A stretch of 64,000 nt of DNA from Gnetum montanum (Eukaryota; Streptophyta; Gnetopsida; Gnetales; Gnetaceae): assembly GCA_015680685.1 (NCBI GenBank), contig MNCI01015850.1, forward strand, positions 283,532 through 347,531. The letters are read 5' to 3'. Both the position numbers and the translations under genes were made by a program. Below, in pieces: positions 48,362 to 59,210 of this stretch (positions are counted from its first letter, which is position 1; every line of letters starts with the position of its first letter). Below the pieces are notes generated by a model. That model made no database searches, was not told the DNA's origin, and saw only the letters and a program-made list of their open reading frames with translations.

Positions 48362-49796
48362 CTGTGTATGGGAAGGTGGGACATTGGCCATGGATGCACT
48401 CAGGCAGCACAGGACTCCCACTAGCTCAAGCACAATCAGGACGAGTTTTAACATGACCCTACACCACAGAGCAAAAAAGCATTAGTACAGTGTTCAAGTG
48501 ATGATTACTGAGTAGCGTAGCATAACCCTTGATCTACAAGTTTTCCCTTAGGCATGAAATAGTAAGCACCAACATGGTAAAATAGAACCAAACATTACAT
48601 GCACACCCTGCACAACGTAACATTGCAAGCACACCCTACACAACGTAGCGTAGTGGGTGTTCCCTGCATAGCATAGCATTACAAGCACACCCTGCACAAC
48701 ATAGCGTAGCAGGTATGCCCTGCATAGCATATCATTACAAGCACACCCTGCACAAGGTAGCGTAACAGCTACACCCTACACAATGTAGGGTAGCGGGTAT
48801 GCCCTGCATAGCATAGTGTAGTGGGTACACCCTACATAACGTAGTGTAGTAGGCACACCCTATGCAACGTAGCGTAGGAGATACACTTTAGAGCAATAGC
48901 TGCGTTACACATAGTGTAGTGGGATGACCACACCCCATGCAGCATAGCAAAGTGGCAAGTATGACAGACGCAATAATGTAACAAGCGTGACAACATAACA
49001 AGTATGATAGGTATAGCAATATAATAAGCATGACAACATAGCAGGAAAAACACTTTAACAACGTAGCAACACAATGGCCTTAACAGCATAGCAAGCCTAC
49101 CAGCGTAGCAACGTGACTGGCCCACCAACGTAGCAGTCTAACAGGTCTGCCAACATAGCAGCATAGCATGACAGAACACCAAAAATGTAACAGTCCTTCC
49201 ATCACAATGACAAAAATGACACACACAAAAAAATACATATAGTATTCCTATTGCCCCGACCCTACCCCACCACATTAAATGTAGCTAAGTAAAATACAAA
49301 TAGAAATAAAATCCCCCTTGCATGTGCTACGCTACACTGGGCATGTGCTACATTGCCTTAAAATTTTGTAGGCCAAAATGCCCTCCATTGGTGCTATGCT
49401 ACACTGAATGTGCATTATGCCAAAACTGCCCAAACCCCTGCAATGGCGCATTAGCCATTCCCAACAATGGTGGTTGGGATAGCGTTGCACACAGCTATAG
49501 TGTAGCAATCGCCATGGTCATTGTGACCAAAGTGGCAATAGCCACGACGTAGTAGCCAAAGTCGTAGCAGAGTAATAACAACAGTTGCAGCGTAACAACA
49601 ATAGTGACCGTGACATCAAAACAGTGACAACAATAACAATTTAACTCAACGTAAATAAGGGTAGCATAGTAACTTACCAGGTGAATGGGGTTTCTTACTA
49701 CTCCTCAATGAGTGCCTTGGGAAGATGTTGTAGGGTGTGCTCCCCTTCGTCTAGGTTGGCAAGCCCCTGATGCCTACGTTCGCTCTTACATGCCAT
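48362..49796 (-). pseudogene. First exons of the antisense unit
   Basis: Exon 1 starts at the ATG at 49796 and reads 'MACKSERRHQGLANLDEG', with two adjacent stops near its end. The donor is 'cacctg|gtaagt' (49678/49677). A 1219-nt intron follows, full of 'gcgtagc' repeats. The acceptor is 'gctctgtggtgtag|ggtcatg' (48459/48458). The join is in phase and leads into 'VMLKLVLIVLELVGVLCC' and then 'LSASMANVPPSHTQ', which could be a membrane anchor or internal signal. Past 48362 the frame continues, with stops, through 'EFLEFLLHDFSVIMWSH'. Confidence 0.55.
48590..48900. repeat. Tandem array with 'acgtagcgtagc' words
   Basis: A unit of about 29 bases, resembling 'acaccctgcacaacgtagcg' plus 'tagcaggt', repeats roughly ten times. 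A higher-order unit of about 58 bases alternates 'cacaacgtagcgtag' with 'gcatagcatagcatt'. Looser copies continue to about 49620. It forms most of the first intron of the antisense unit, and its core word also fills the LTRs of B. Confidence 0.8.
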
Positions 49797-49929
49797 TATC
49801 TTACTCACAAACTTGGGTGTATCAACCACTATGCTACGATCGCTACGCTATCTCTCAACTAAAATGGTGCTATGCTCTAGGTGTTAGCTTTGGCAGTGAA
49901 AGTAATAGGATTACCCTGGGATAACCCCC

Positions 49930-49937
49930 TATTTATA
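49930..49937 (-). promoter_or_regulatory. TATA box of the antisense unit
   Basis: The minus strand reads 'ggctataaatagggggtt', a clean plant TATA box. The first ATG lies 134 bases downstream at 49796. This resembles the LTR TATA context of B and C ('ctataaatacccc'), so an origin from an LTR promoter is possible. Confidence 0.6.
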
Positions 49938-50169
49938 GCCTACGTAACTAAAATACCTATTACTTTCCATCTCCCACATGTAACATGGAATGTTTCCCAT
50001 CCCATGTGTGACACAAGCCACCCCTATCTACTATAGCATAGCAGTGAATATCCCTATCCCCTATAGCGTAGCATGGGTCTACTATAGTGTAACAAATAGT
50101 TGCAGCGTAGCACATAGACACACTAACATGTTCACTTCATTCCTTTATAATGTAAGCGTAGTGATGGTC

Positions 50170-50450
50170 TACTAAGACCTTAAACTAGCAATTTTGACTT
50201 ACACAGTTACGATCTGCTAAGACCTTAAACTATAAATTTTGACTTACACAGTTATGATCCACTATGACCTTAAACTGGCAATTTCAGCATTTCCTTTACA
50301 TTTCAAACCTAGTAACAGTCCACTAAGACATTATACTAGCAATTCCAACTTACAACGTTACATGGTTATAGTCCGCTATAATCTTAAACTGGTAATACTA
50401 AAAAAATTTGCATGGTTGTAGTCCGCTAAGACCTTAAACTGGCAATTATG
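50170..50450 (+). repeat. Repeat block 2 of the 'ccttaaactgg' motif
   Basis: About six units of 'gtccgctaagaccttaaact' followed by 'ggcaat' occur here, separated by 'tttgacttacacagtta'-like spacers. It lies just upstream of the candidate intron acceptor, in the same orientation as block 1. Together they bracket the antisense unit. Confidence 0.8.
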
Positions 50451-50778
50451 TTCTATCGCATGATTACCTTCCATACATTTCATTGCATGTTACTCTATTA
50501 AACAAGTACCACTCTTGACATTTGTTTTTTTTTTTCTTATTTCATAGGAGTGCTTCGAAAGTGGCTATGCAGGGCGGTCTTCACTTGCCCCTTGTCCTAA
50601 CAAGACCTCATGGCAAGCTTACAAGATACTTAAGCTTAGAATCAATAGACTTGGAACCACCCATTCATGATATCGACGTAGCAACCTTGGAAACATCTCT
50701 AGACTACTTGAACATCTAGTCCAAGCCTTAGACCTAGAGGCTGGTGATGTAACCGAGGACCCCCTCATTGAAATCCCT

Positions 50779-51700
50779 GTGACTATGTCTAGAGATGAGG
50801 TGAAAACACTAAAAGTTAGCTCCTTACTAGAGCCACAGGTGCAACAAAACATCTCAAAAGTTCTTAATGACAATGTCAAAGTGTCTGCGTGGTCATATGA
50901 AGACATGTTGAGCCTGGACCCATGGCTCATACAACACAATATTATCCTAGATTCACATGTCAAGGCAGTTAAACAAAAAGCTACCAAAAGTAAACCAGAG
51001 ATTGCCTTAGCTATACGTAATGAAATTACCAAACTTTATCAAGGTGGTTTCATTTGAGTAGTTGATTACTCGGATTAGGTCTCAAACATTGTAGTCACAC
51101 CCAAGAAGACTAGGAGTATATGAATTTGTATAAACTTCTAGGATTTAAACATGGAAAAAATTAAGGACAACTTTCCATTGCCTAGTATTGATCAACTTAT
51201 CGATACTACGGTTGGTCATGCCTTACTATCCTTCATGGATGGTTTCTCAAGTTATAACCACATTCGTATAAACCCATAGCATCAATTGGCAACTACCTTT
51301 ATGACCCCTTGGGGAACTTTTTGTTACACAATGATGTCCTTTAGGCTAAAAAATGCTGGAGCAACATATCAACGAGCAATGACATGCATCTTTAGCAATT
51401 ACCTCTTGGAAAGATTAAACGATTACGTTGATGACATAGCGGTTAAGTCTAAGGAAGCTACTGATCATCCCAACAATCTAAACATAGTCCTTCAACATTG
51501 TCATAGTCATGACCTACACCTCAACCCTAGAAAATGTATTTTCGAAGCTAAAATCGAGTGCATGCTAGGCTTTGTAGTGTTGGAAACGGGGATACGTGTA
51601 GACCTTGATAAAGTTAAAGCTATTGTTAACTTAGCGTCACCTACAAACTTTAAGGAGTTGCGTGGGCTACAAGGAAATTCATAAGGAGATTCATTACTAG
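50779..51700 (+). pseudogene. Reverse transcriptase of B
   Basis: RT blocks occur in order: 'ALAIRNEITKLYQGGFI', 'VVTPKKTRSI-ICINF-DLN', 'FPLPSIDQLIDTTVGHALL', 'FMDGFSSYNHI' and 'FRLKNAGATYQRAM'. The catalytic 'DYVDDIAVKS' box follows at 51423-51452 with both Asp kept, then 'LNPRKCIFEA' and 'CMLGFVV'. Stops interrupt the first half, but 51286-51684 is open for 132 codons. The upstream open stretch from 50548 should be the linker after the intron. Confidence 0.85.
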
Positions 51701-51779
51701 GTTGATAGAAAAACTACACCTGATGCAACACCTACTTAAGAAGGGAATCAACTTTGAGTAGACAAATCAATGTCAAAAG

Positions 51780-52200
51780 GCCTTTAATAATCTAAAGGAA
51801 GAGCTTTTACACCTTCCCACTATTTACCCTCCACAGAGGAATAGGCCTTTTAACATTTATCTTGCCACCTCAGACACATCTATTGCTACACCGCTATGTC
51901 CAAAGAGAGATGACAGGTCTAAGATCCCAATCTACTACTTATGTCATGCATTGATAGTTCACAAAGCAAAGTACAACAAGGTAGAGAAGAATTGTCTTGC
52001 CCTAGTATTTGCACTTAAAAAGTGAAGACATTACCTATTTTGCAGTAAAGTCAACATTAGATGCAAAAGAAACATACTTCGAGCTATTACAACCAACTTA
52101 TACGAGAGCAGTAGAATAGCCCGATGGAAATCCATAACTGCAAAGTTCAACCTACATTTTATGGCACAATCATCCACAAAGGGTCAAGCAATAGCCACAC
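51780..52200 (+). pseudogene. RNase H of B (retroviral type)
   Basis: 'FNIYLATSDTSIATPL' carries the start of the domain and 'YNKVEKNCLALVFALKK-RHYL' the central helix, with its Glu intact, as in plant Ty3/gypsy RNase H. It follows RT directly and is broken by a stop at 52024. Confidence 0.75.
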
Positions 52201-52289
52201 AACTTATGACTTCACCCATTAATGGCCAAGCAATAATAGAAACTGAGTTTCCAGATGAGCATGTCAATAGCATAAGTCTTGTATCATCG

Positions 52290-52690
52290 GATTTCAAGGC
52301 CAGTCTACATTTCAACGGGGCTTCAACTACATGAGGTGGTAGCGCCACCACTATCCTTACATTTTCCTCTAGGGAAATTTGACCCTTTGCATATCATTTT
52401 ACATTTCTTTGCACAAACAATATAACCAAGTACAAAGGACTCCTTAGGGGCCTTCTAGCAGCTCAAGAGTTGAACATCCAACACTTAGCAATCCAAGGTG
52501 ACTCACAACTAATTATTAACCAAATTACTAAATTTTATGCTTGCAAGGCTCCACATTTGCAACCTTATTGCGATTTAGCCAAAAGTCTACTAAATCAGTT
52601 TGCAGCGTTAGACATCCAACATGTACCCCGTAACAAAAACATTGTAGCTGATGCACTAGCTATGTTAGCCTTAAATTTTCCATTACACAT
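52290..52690 (+). pseudogene. Second RNase H of B (archaeal type)
   Basis: After a linker, a second RNase H reads 'LHFNGASTT-GGSA', 'TKYKGLLRGLLAAQEL', 'IQGDSQLIINQI' and 'HVPRNKNIVADALAMLA'. A second domain of this form between the first RNase H and integrase is a diagnostic mark of the Tat lineage. The first acidic residue (normally Asp-Gly) is Asn and the Glu of helix 1 is Lys. The Asp residues of 'GDSQL' and 'ADALA' remain. Confidence 0.82.
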
Positions 52691-52849
52691 GTTCGCTACC
52701 TTGCCCTCTTCAATAATAGAATGCACCGATGTTATCACTCAAGTAGCACACATCACTTCTATAAGTACAATTCATACTCAAGAATGGTATGATAACATTA
52801 AAGCATATCTCCAGTAAGGCGAACTCCTACACCACTTGAGATCTACCCA

Positions 52850-54022
52850 AAAAGATGCAATACGTAAATGAGCCTGACAATATGTCCTCATAGGAGATAA
52901 TAGTTTATGCAAATGCTCCTATGATAGGATATTGCTAGCTTTTGTTAGTGGGGAAGAAGCACAAAAAATTGTGGATCAAGTTCATGAGGGATTGTGTGGA
53001 GTACACATAGCTCCCAGGGCTATGGCAATAAAAATCAGATGCTTAGCTACTATTGGCCCTGCATAGAATGTGATTGCATTGCCAAGGTTAGAACATGCGA
53101 TGTGTGTCAACGCCATGGGAACCTCATACACGTTTTGCCTACTAAATTGCATACAACACAAATTACATGGCCTTTCCAATGTTGGAGACTAGATATCATA
53201 GGACCCATCACACCTAAGTCTTCTACAGGCATAGCTTCATTATTACTACAACCAAATACTTTGCAAAGTGGGTAGAAGCTATTCCCCTCAGAAATACCAC
53301 ATCCCAATAGGTTTTCCACTTCATTCCGGATAACATAATTACAAGGTTTAACCTTCCTATGACTATTGTCACTAATAACAGGCTGTAGTTCAGTAGCACA
53401 GAAACCAAAGCTTTTGTGAAAACCTTGGCATCAAACATTTTTTTCATTGCCATATTATGCCCAGGAAAATGGCCAAGCAAAAGCTACAAACAAATCCATT
53501 ATCAACCTTTTGAAAAATATTCTTAACAACAGTAAGAGGTGATGGCACAAGAAAATCCTCTACATACTGTGGGCTTACCGTATGACATGCAAAACAGCTA
53601 CAGGTAAGACTCCATACAGTCTTGTTTACGGATTTGAAGTGGTGTTACCTCTTGAATTATAGGTTCCATCACTTTGAATGATCCTTCTGAATGTCATAGA
53701 TGAGGCTCAAAACAATGAGTCAAGGATCATTGATCTTGACTCCATGGAGGAGGAGCATGCCCAAACACTTGGCCTCATCGAATGGTACCAAGATAAGCAA
53801 AGGTGGAAGCATCACTGCAACTTACATCAACAACTAATCGAAAAGGGGGACCTAGTCCTAAAGGTTGTTCATGAGCCTGTAAGCAAATTCTCAGCCAATT
53901 GAGAAGGCCCTTTCATAGTTACAAAAGCCTATGAAAATGGGGCATTCAAACTAGCTGACGTAGATGGCAACGAGTTTGAAAATCCCTTCAACCACTTGTA
54001 CCTCAATCCATACTATGTTTGA
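52850..54022 (+). pseudogene. Integrase of B
   Basis: The zinc-binding part shows 'VHEGLCGVHIAPRAM' and 'CDVCQRHG' (53100-53123). The catalytic core begins 'WRLDIIGPITP' with the first Asp intact, then 'KYFAKWVEAIPLRN'. Later parts include 'NGQAKATNKSI' and 'TGKTPYSLVYGFE', and near the end 'GPFIVTKAYENGAFKL'. The final frame closes with 'FNHLYLNPYYV' at about 54022. Stops and frame changes occur throughout. Confidence 0.82.
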
Positions 54023-54029
54023 CACATAG

Positions 54030-55610
54030 GACTACACCAGATGTGAAGCAAGGTAAGCAGAACATCTGCTATAATGTAAAACTAGCACAAATAGTCCACT
54101 ATGACTACAAAGTAGTACAGCACATCTGCTATGACGTTAAACTAGCACAACATATCTTTGAGCCATGACATAAAATTAGCACCCATAGCATGGTCCACTA
54201 CAACCTTAAACTGGCCATCCACCATCTGCTATGATGTTAAACTACCACAACGGTCTGCTAGAATCTTAAACTAGCACATTGATCTGTTGGGACCTTAAAC
54301 CAGCACATTCGACGATCTACCAAGACCTTAAACTGGGTTCGCAATGTAATGCCTCCCAGGTCACACATGTGACATTGTAAACAAGCAAGCGTGCACACTT
54401 GCAAGCTTCTCAAAAAACATGGGATGGGATGTTGTAGTTCCAGAATGAAGTTCACATCACCAAGAAAAAACCCTCTGAAACACATGCAGCATCATTGCCC
54501 CTGGCATCTTACTAATCTTTTAGAGATGTTATTTGACATCTTGCTAACCTTTCGGAGCTACCGCTACCATAGCCGATCATCCTAGTAGTAGCTCTTGCCA
54601 TCATCACTTGCTGTTGAAGTCCCAGCACTATTCTAGCCTAGCCAAAAGGTTTCCATCCTCCAGCCCTCACCACCATCAAAGTTCAAAAAAGTATTCAGTT
54701 TATAGGCTTCTCACCTTGAAACTCGTTGCATGATATTTATCTTTGGTAGGGATTCCTGAGCACCTACATCATCATCATTCCTAGCCTCTTTAGTGCTAAC
54801 TTTCTGGCCTACCGCTACTGGAACTTATGCTGGCCTTCCTGCTTTGGACATCACACACGTCAGACATGACACTTGCCACCCTAGCAGTGTTCCAAGAAAG
54901 CTAGACTTTGCCCTCACTTCACTTCATGATCGTTTTTTCTAGTTTTCTCTCTATTGTGTTTGTAGGATAAAAGCCAAGATGGCATCATTCAGGGACGTGT
55001 TTCACCATGAGAGTAAGGCACTACATTGCTCCAAAGTACCCTCTTCGATTAGCCTAGCTACTTAAGAGTGCATACCCTCCCTTCAACCAACTTAATCTCC
55101 ATTTCCTATACTTGCAATTTCCCCTATCCTCTTCACAAGCTTTCCCAATGCACATAAATCCCTTTCACATGCCCAACCATCAAGCCCATGATGGACATAA
55201 TGCAACTCATCCCATGGAAATCCTCTGTAGACAAGTGCCTAAAACAAATGGCACAAAAGCTGCTTTGTAATCATTCCAACTACAAATCAACCATCTTTAA
55301 GAACTCTGGTGAGAGGTCAAGGGCCAAAAAGAAAGACACCCATGTGTGCTAACTTCCTCATAATCATTTTGATGAGGGGTCACACTATGGCAATAGTTTT
55401 TCATGATGTCGCATTCTACACTCTTTCTTCCCTTACCCTACTTTCTCAAATCTATCCCTTGCCCCCTATCCTACATCACCCCCCAAGTACTCTCAAAGCT
55501 TAGCGAAGTGTCATCCAAGCGGGCACTGAAGAGCGATGTTGGGATCCTGTTCTTCATGGTGTTTCGCATTCTTTATTAACTTCTCTTAGGAAAATCCTCT
55601 AGATGTCAAC
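54030..55610. other. 3' untranslated region of B with repeat block 3
   Basis: The stretch 54060-54330 has about eight units ending 'ccttaaac' or 'gttaaactagcaca', the same motif family as the two intron blocks. The remainder to the polypurine tract has no domain; frames of up to 75 codons look accidental. Confidence 0.65.
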
Positions 55611-55619
55611 AAAGAGGGG
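55611..55619 (+). promoter_or_regulatory. Polypurine tract of B
   Basis: 'aaagagggg' lies four bases before the 3' LTR start, in the expected position for plus-strand priming. Confidence 0.7.
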
Positions 55620-55623
55620 TCAT

Positions 55624-57949
55624 TGAAACACCATAAATTTCAGGACTCTCATGATTCAACACAGTCATGAAATTTGGGCAAGGATCTCTACGAGCGTGGT
55701 GTTATGCCAAACTGTGTAAACAATGTGGTACCCCGGAAGTCCTAATGCCTCAATAGTTTCTTTTGAGCCTACCTACCACCCTCTATAACACAGTCAATGC
55801 AGCACCTAGCCATGATGCCACTTTGCATGAAAGAGGCACTAGGGGTAGACCGAACAATCTAGCAAATTTTCTATCTCCCGGGCTAACAGGCTTGCTACAT
55901 CCTCTAGCTTGCCTAGCTTGACACTTGACCAGGCTTACGGTCTACCTAGAGACCATGCGAGGAGCTGTCGAAGGTGTTTAGGATGGACTAAATAGTTTGG
56001 CAAGTTTTCTAACCGTAGGAACGTGCTACACTGCACAACATAGTAGGCCTTGAGAAGACTGATCAGGCACCAAAGATGCAATTGACAATGACTCAACCCT
56101 ACAAGGTATCTTCCCCACTTCATCCCTGATGCATGAGCAACATGACGTAGAAAAAATGTGGTAAATTTCATCAAAAATCATCTTCATTTGAGTGCTGCAC
56201 TAGGCTACGCTACACAGTATAGCAAGGTTTTGCTGGGACAATGCTTCTGCCAGACTATTTTGATGAAATAAACATAATTGCACGTGCCTTAACCATCAAA
56301 CATGCTTACTCTGCAACCACGCCAAGACATGACTAACATTCTATGACAACATGTTTGCAAGCTGAGTTAGAATGCAAGCTAAACTGAGGGCTATGCTATG
56401 TTATGCTACATAGCGTAACATAGCATAGCAAGGAAAGAACACATAAAGATCCTCTACTAAGCTCCCCTAGCAAAAGAATTGCACTTGATCATGCTTCGAC
56501 CTCTAAGGCCACCTATCTCACTCCACCCTCAGGCCCCAAGCAAAGTTTCTTGACAAAGCATTGCAGATCTAGCAAGGATTCATGTCACATTGGCTGCTAC
56601 GTTGTGCTATGCTACACAGCGTAGCAAGGACACAAAGCCCAAAAGTATCCCAAGGATGAACTTCGCAGATCCCAAAACCTTTCAGCATGAAAAGCGAGGT
56701 TGCAGTTGCTTGCCTAGCCAAGCCTCAAAGAGGTATTTTTGGCTTTCAAGTAAGATTTGTCTCAAAACTAGCGACTACGCTACATAGCGTAGCATAGCGT
56801 AGTGTGCGGGTGTTTACGCTATGCCAATATGCTGGGCAACATAGATAGCATAACACTCATGTGGAAGCATCAGGACATCTCCGGTTAGCTCCAAAACTTG
56901 TTGGCAATGATCATTTCTACCCTGGCATCTCTTCAACAAACAAGATCATCAAGTTTGCTTTGTTTTTCACACCCCTTGTTAATTCCCAAAGTTGTCCCTA
57001 TGCTTGACCCTACTCACAAGAGTAGGGAAGATGTAGTCCTAGAGCACAAGCTCCACTTTGCATTCATTATTGGCATTCTTTGTAAAAACATGGTAGTTCT
57101 CTAGATCCTGGCACCTACAGCTTGAATGGTATGGTCACAACATAGCAAGTTTCATGTTCAGCGTTACATCGTAGCATAGCATGCTGGTGTAACCCTGTAG
57201 CGTAGCACTACACAGTAGTATTGCACATTCACCCTGTGGGACCTAGGACACGTGGCATCCAAACCACATCTCTCTCCCACTTCTGGCTCTATAAATATCC
57301 CAGCGAACAACGTTCAAAGGGTTGGCTTCGAAGATTGGCCTTTAAACTTAGCTTTCTTGCGATTGGCATTTTGGTGTTTGGCTTTCTAGTGATTGGCTTT
57401 AGCAAAGAGATTTGCAAGCTAAAGGCTAATGAACAACAAACCCCAGCAGCAGCACTTTCCTAGCCTAGCAAGCACCGGCTCATCAGTTCCTAGTAGCAGG
57501 CCATTGGTAGTAGATGAGGAGTTGTGACCATACTATTCCATTGTAAGCTATGTCTATCCACACTATGCATTAGTTGTACACCTTCAGTCAAACAAAGATA
57601 AAATCCCCTGATCTTGGGATGGTGCACTCTCTTACTCAAGCCCACTTCATTTCATTTTTCTATCACATATGTTTTGCATTATTGTGCATCAATTTACATT
57701 TATTGTTCTGCTATATGCTTTCACCATTCTATATGCTACATTTTCTTCGCATGAATCTCCTTGCATGACATATTAAAAAAACGTTAACAAAAGGTTATTG
57801 TACACTGACTAAGTTCCTATCTAATCAACCAAACTGTTCTAGGTGCCCCATTTTTGTTAGCTCTAGCACTGCCCTCACGTGGATCCAAGGTTAGCTATAT
57901 GCCCGATAACCTCTCGGTGCTCTAGCCACTGATGTTTTTGGCCGCTACA
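55624..57949 (+). repeat. 3' LTR of element B
   Basis: Starts 'tgaaacaccataaatttc' and ends 'ttggccgctaca'. It keeps the canonical TG start that the 5' LTR has lost. The TATA box is at 57290-57297. Confidence 0.92.
57249..57256 (+). promoter_or_regulatory. G-box/ABRE-like motif in the 3' LTR of B
   Basis: 'cacgtggc' lies 34 bases upstream of the TATA box. This core binds bZIP and bHLH factors in plant promoters. The 5' LTR has 'cacatggc', one CpG transition away. Confidence 0.5.
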
Positions 57950-58920
57950 AATCATATCATGAGCTTATAAGGATAGATCCTTGGATATGCCAACATCAAA
58001 TCTACACAGACTCCTTCATCAACCCAAAGAGGCAACCACAGTGATAATTGAATCCAAAACTCAAGCAGATTATCAAGGAGGAGATTGAGCAACTCTTCAA
58101 AGCTGGGTTCATCTACCCAATTTTGGATAGTGAGTGGGTTAGTTCACTCATTATTATTCCAAAGAAAGAAGAAAAATGGAGAGTCTACATAGGATTTTGG
58201 CTATTGAACATGGTGATATACAAGGATCATTTTCCATTGTCATTTGTGAACTAGGTGTTAGACACTATAGTAGGGCATTATTATTACAGCTTTTTGGATA
58301 GTTATAGTGGCTATAGCCAAATCAAGATAGCTCTAGAGAACCAAGCCAAGACTACATTTACAAATCCCTAGATGAATTTTGCATACAAAAAGATGCTCTT
58401 TGGCCTACGTAATGCCCCTACCACACTCCAATTATTGGTCCTCAACATTTTTCAACAACATATTAGTACTAGGGTAGAACTCTTCATGGATCACTTCTCT
58501 ACCTATGGGACAACATTTGAGAAAGCCTTGGATTGCCTTGAGTAAGTACTTCAAAGATGTGTAAAGACCGATTTGAGGTTCAATTGGCAAAAGAACCATT
58601 TGATGGTCTAAGAAGGCATTATCATGGGGCATAGAATTTCCAACAAAGGGGTCAACATGGACCTAGAGAAAGTATGGGTTATCCAAGGAATAACTAGGTA
58701 ACCTAAAATGGTGAAAGAAGTAAGGTCATTCCTTGGACACATAGTTTATTATAGGTACTTCATCAAAACCTTCTAGAAAATTGCTAAACCATTAGTGAAA
58801 CTTACAAAGAAGGATGCACCATTCACCTAGACCAAGGATTGCAAGAGTGCATTTCAAAAGTTAAAATTAAAACTCATAGAAACCCCAATTCTATGGGCAC
58901 ATTACTAGTCCAGGTCATTT
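57950..58920 (+). pseudogene. Reverse transcriptase of A2, after the B insertion
   Basis: The frame opens with 'LKQIIKEEIEQLFKAGFI' (58057) and 'IIIPKKEEKWRVYIGF', then 'SYSGYSQIKIA' and 'FGLRNAPTTLQLLVL'. The catalytic box reads 'LFMDHFSTYGTTF' (about 58485): one of the two Asp is His, so polymerase activity is lost. It ends with 'FLGHIVYYRYFIKTF'. The bases before 58057 match A1 upstream of its RT, confirming continuity with 37555. Confidence 0.82.
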
Positions 58921-59210
58921 GATATCATGATCGATGCATCCAATTACACCTTGGGGATCATGCTTACACAATTCAATGATAAAAAATGTCCATATTACAT
59001 TCATTGTTCAAGTATAAGCATTATTGGTACACAACTGAACTACACCACAACTAAAAAGAAGCTCATGGCAATGATGTATGCCTTAGAAAATTTCAGGTTC
59101 TATGTGCTTAGATACCAATTTTTTGTGCACAACAACCAAATTGCCATTTGGATGCTCATGAATAAACCAATGATGAGCCCCCATGTCGTATGGTGACTAG
59201 TGATTCTTTA
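58921..59210 (+). pseudogene. RNase H of A2
   Basis: An 89-codon frame starts 'MIDASNYTLGIMLTQF', with the first Asp kept, and continues 'LNYTTTKKKLMAMMYALENF', where Lys replaces the catalytic Glu. 'VHNNQIAI' has Asn where Asp is usual. The segment is the continuation of the RT just upstream. Confidence 0.8.

Larger units (their letters stand above)
44960..49937 (-). pseudogene. Antisense multi-exon gene-like unit inside B
   Basis: On the minus strand a TATA box (49930-49937) precedes an ATG at 49796. Candidate exons are 49796-49678, 48458-47649, 47556-46555, 46474-46199, 46115-45063 and 44977-44960. GT-AG introns between them are 1219, 92, 80, 83 and 85 nt; the last four have normal plant size. 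The joins after exons 1, 2, 3 and 4 connect the neighbouring open frames in phase. The fifth join, after 'DAGSSQ', leads to a stop six codons later. The predicted protein has a hydrophobic stretch in exon 2 ('MLKLVLIVLELVGVLCC') and a Cys-containing part with an 'NRT' sequon. A basic segment ('RGRKLRIKVRKVKP') runs into a Glu/Ala/Pro-rich one. A 'LFADLFSVPYDGLHVGE' stretch weakly recalls plant mobile-domain proteins. At least ten stops and several frameshifts make this copy inactive. No family was recognised with confidence. Confidence 0.6.
44290..50547 (+). other. Candidate sense-strand intron of B between protease and RT
   Basis: The protease frame stops at 'tgtcag|gttagg' (44289/44290). 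About 230 bases before the first RT-linked frame lies a strong plant acceptor: a run of T followed by 'cttatttcatag|gag' (50547/50548). Ogre elements are known to splice out an intron at exactly this place, between protease and RT. The join in phase 0 reaches a stop after 40 codons. The longer downstream frame ('KVAMQGGLHLPLVLTRP') is in another phase, so a later frameshift or another donor must be assumed. At 6258 nt the intron would be long because it contains the antisense unit and several repeat arrays. Confidence 0.5.
37551..57954 (+). mobile_element. Giant Tat/Ogre-like Ty3/gypsy element B (20.4 kb)
   Basis: LTRs of 2337 and 2326 bases (37556-39892 and 55624-57949) enclose a 15.7-kb interior. 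The order is PBS, leader, gag, protease, a 6.3-kb candidate intron, RT, RNase H, a second RNase H, integrase, repeat-rich 3' region, polypurine tract. Large size, an intron between protease and RT and a second RNase H are established marks of the Tat/Ogre lineage. The flanking pentamers, gatcc (37551-37555) and aatca (57950-57954), differ at two positions. Both align with one pentamer, agtca, of the uninterrupted A1 copy, so they are a worn target duplication. All frames carry stops. The intron encloses an antisense gene-like unit. Confidence 0.88.

Noticed and set aside
48362-48458. A cleavable N-terminal signal peptide in the antisense unit
   Set aside because: The hydrophobic run 'LVLIVLELVGVLCC' is not at the N-terminus once exon 1 is joined, so secretion is only one possibility. 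Kept as a hydrophobic segment without a function claim.
48590-48900. Regularly spaced short repeats that resemble a CRISPR array
   Set aside because: Repeats and spacers both repeat, units overlap and vary, the host is a plant, and the same word occurs in the LTRs. It is an ordinary tandem repeat.
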